5,644 bases of DNA, taken from assembly GCA_027487195.1 (NCBI GenBank), contig JAIYEB010000198.1:1-5644 (forward strand), written 5' to 3'. This document shows positions 5,181 through 5,644 of this stretch, one piece after another (positions within the stretch are counted from its first letter, which is position 1; every line of letters begins with the position of its first letter). This DNA comes from Hyphomicrobiales bacterium (lineage in GTDB: Bacteria > Pseudomonadota > Alphaproteobacteria > Rhizobiales > UBA4765). Position numbers and translations under genes: made by a program. The notes under the pieces are model-generated. The model did not search any database. It had not been told where the DNA came from and was given only the letters and a program-made list of their open reading frames with translations.

Positions 5181-5644
5181 TTAGCGCAGCACCACGACGC
5201 GCGCGCCGACACGCACACGCTCATAAAGATCCGTGACGTCATCGTTCGTCATGCGGAAGCAACCGGACGAAACCGCCTGGCCGATGGTGTGCGGCTCGTT
5301 GGAGCCGTGGATGCGATAGAGCGTCGAGCCAAGATAAAGGGCGCGCGCGCCAAGCGGATTGGACTCGCCACCCGGCATGAAGCGCGGGAGATCCGGACGC
5401 CGCTGCAGCATCTGCGCTGGCGGACGCCAATCCGGCCATTCTTGCTTGGCCGTCACGGACTGAACGCCACCCCAGGAAAACCCGTCACGGCCAACACCGA
5501 TGCCGTAACGAAGGGCGCGGCCATTGCCGAGCACAAGAAACAGACGACGCTGTTCCGTGTTGATCACGATGGTGCCGGGGCGCTCGCGCGATTCGAAGTC
5601 GACTTCAACGCGCGGAATCGGCGTATAGTTCGTGCCGCCAACGC
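5181..5644 (-). CDS. L,D-transpeptidase (YkuD / ErfK-YbiS family), N-terminus off the right edge
   Basis: This cell-envelope enzyme of the YkuD family uses a catalytic cysteine to form L,D cross-links in peptidoglycan or to attach proteins to it; such enzymes are abundant in rhizobia, which make many 3-3 cross-links. The frame is open from the TAA at 5181-5183 to the right edge, giving 153 visible C-terminal residues. The YkuD domain covers nearly all of it: GTIVINTEQRRLFLVL opens the fold, NPLGARALYLG precedes IHGSN with the conserved His112, and SSGCFRMTNDD carries the nucleophile Cys128 (codon 5261-5259) and Arg130 in visible numbering. The protein ends 20 residues after this motif in RVGARVVVLR. 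A GTG at 5567 opens a shorter frame but lies inside the YkuD fold, so it is not the start. The signal peptide expected for a periplasmic enzyme would be outside the window. It has its own terminator and no functional tie to its catabolic neighbours that I can see. Confidence 0.93.
   Translation of the reverse strand, partial: VGGTNYTPIPRVEVDFESRERPGTIVINTEQRRLFLVLGNGRALRYGIGVGRDGFSWGGVQSVTAKQEWPDWRPPAQMLQRRPDLPRFMPGGESNPLGARALYLGSTLYRIHGSNEPHTIGQAVSSGCFRMTNDDVTDLYERVRVGARVVVLR

Noticed and set aside
5181..5567. The transpeptidase frame read as a complete 128-residue gene from GTG 5567
   Set aside because: The reading frame continues upstream to the window edge with YkuD-like sequence (GTIVINTEQ spans the GTG), so the GTG is internal and the gene is partial only because the window ends.

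Overview
The window looks like chromosomal DNA of a GC-rich alphaproteobacterium, probably Hyphomicrobiales (Rhizobiales) or a relative. This is inferred from recalled protein resemblance (a fused PcaD-PcaC protein, a DUF1499 membrane protein, a rhizobial-type SDR and a YkuD L,D-transpeptidase) and from dense, high-GC coding. No gene here fixes the genus. I see no mobile element, phage gene, CRISPR array, rRNA or tRNA.

Layout, left to right. (1) Three genes point left: a fused 3-oxoadipate enol-lactonase/4-carboxymuconolactone decarboxylase (pcaDC, C-terminus off the left edge), a three-TM DUF1499 protein, and a classical SDR oxidoreductase that is transcribed first. SDR and DUF1499 are only 3 bp apart and almost certainly share a transcript. 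pcaDC follows after a 96-bp gap with its own Shine-Dalgarno and a perfect dyad. (2) A 159-bp divergent region (2718-2876) separates the SDR from gcdH, a full-length glutaryl-CoA dehydrogenase pointing right. (3) A 128-bp convergent region (4095-4222) with GC-rich hairpins follows gcdH. (4) Two more genes point left: an NAD(P)-dependent beta-hydroxyacid dehydrogenase (3-hydroxyisobutyrate dehydrogenase/tartronate semialdehyde reductase family) and, upstream of it, an L,D-transpeptidase whose N-terminus is off the right edge. A strong intrinsic terminator lies between these two.

The genes share a loose catabolic theme. PcaDC acts in the protocatechuate branch of the beta-ketoadipate pathway. 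GcdH oxidises and decarboxylates glutaryl-CoA (from lysine, tryptophan or some aromatic compounds) to crotonyl-CoA. The SDR and the beta-hydroxyacid dehydrogenase are redox enzymes of unknown substrate. The L,D-transpeptidase is a cell-wall enzyme and looks unrelated. All five other genes appear intact and both edge genes are open throughout their visible parts.

I found no convincing new biological system. The points most worth a second look are the terminator packed against the start of the beta-hydroxyacid dehydrogenase gene, the SDR-DUF1499 coupling, the inverted repeats in the intergenic regions, and pcaDC sitting with no visible pca neighbours on its upstream side.
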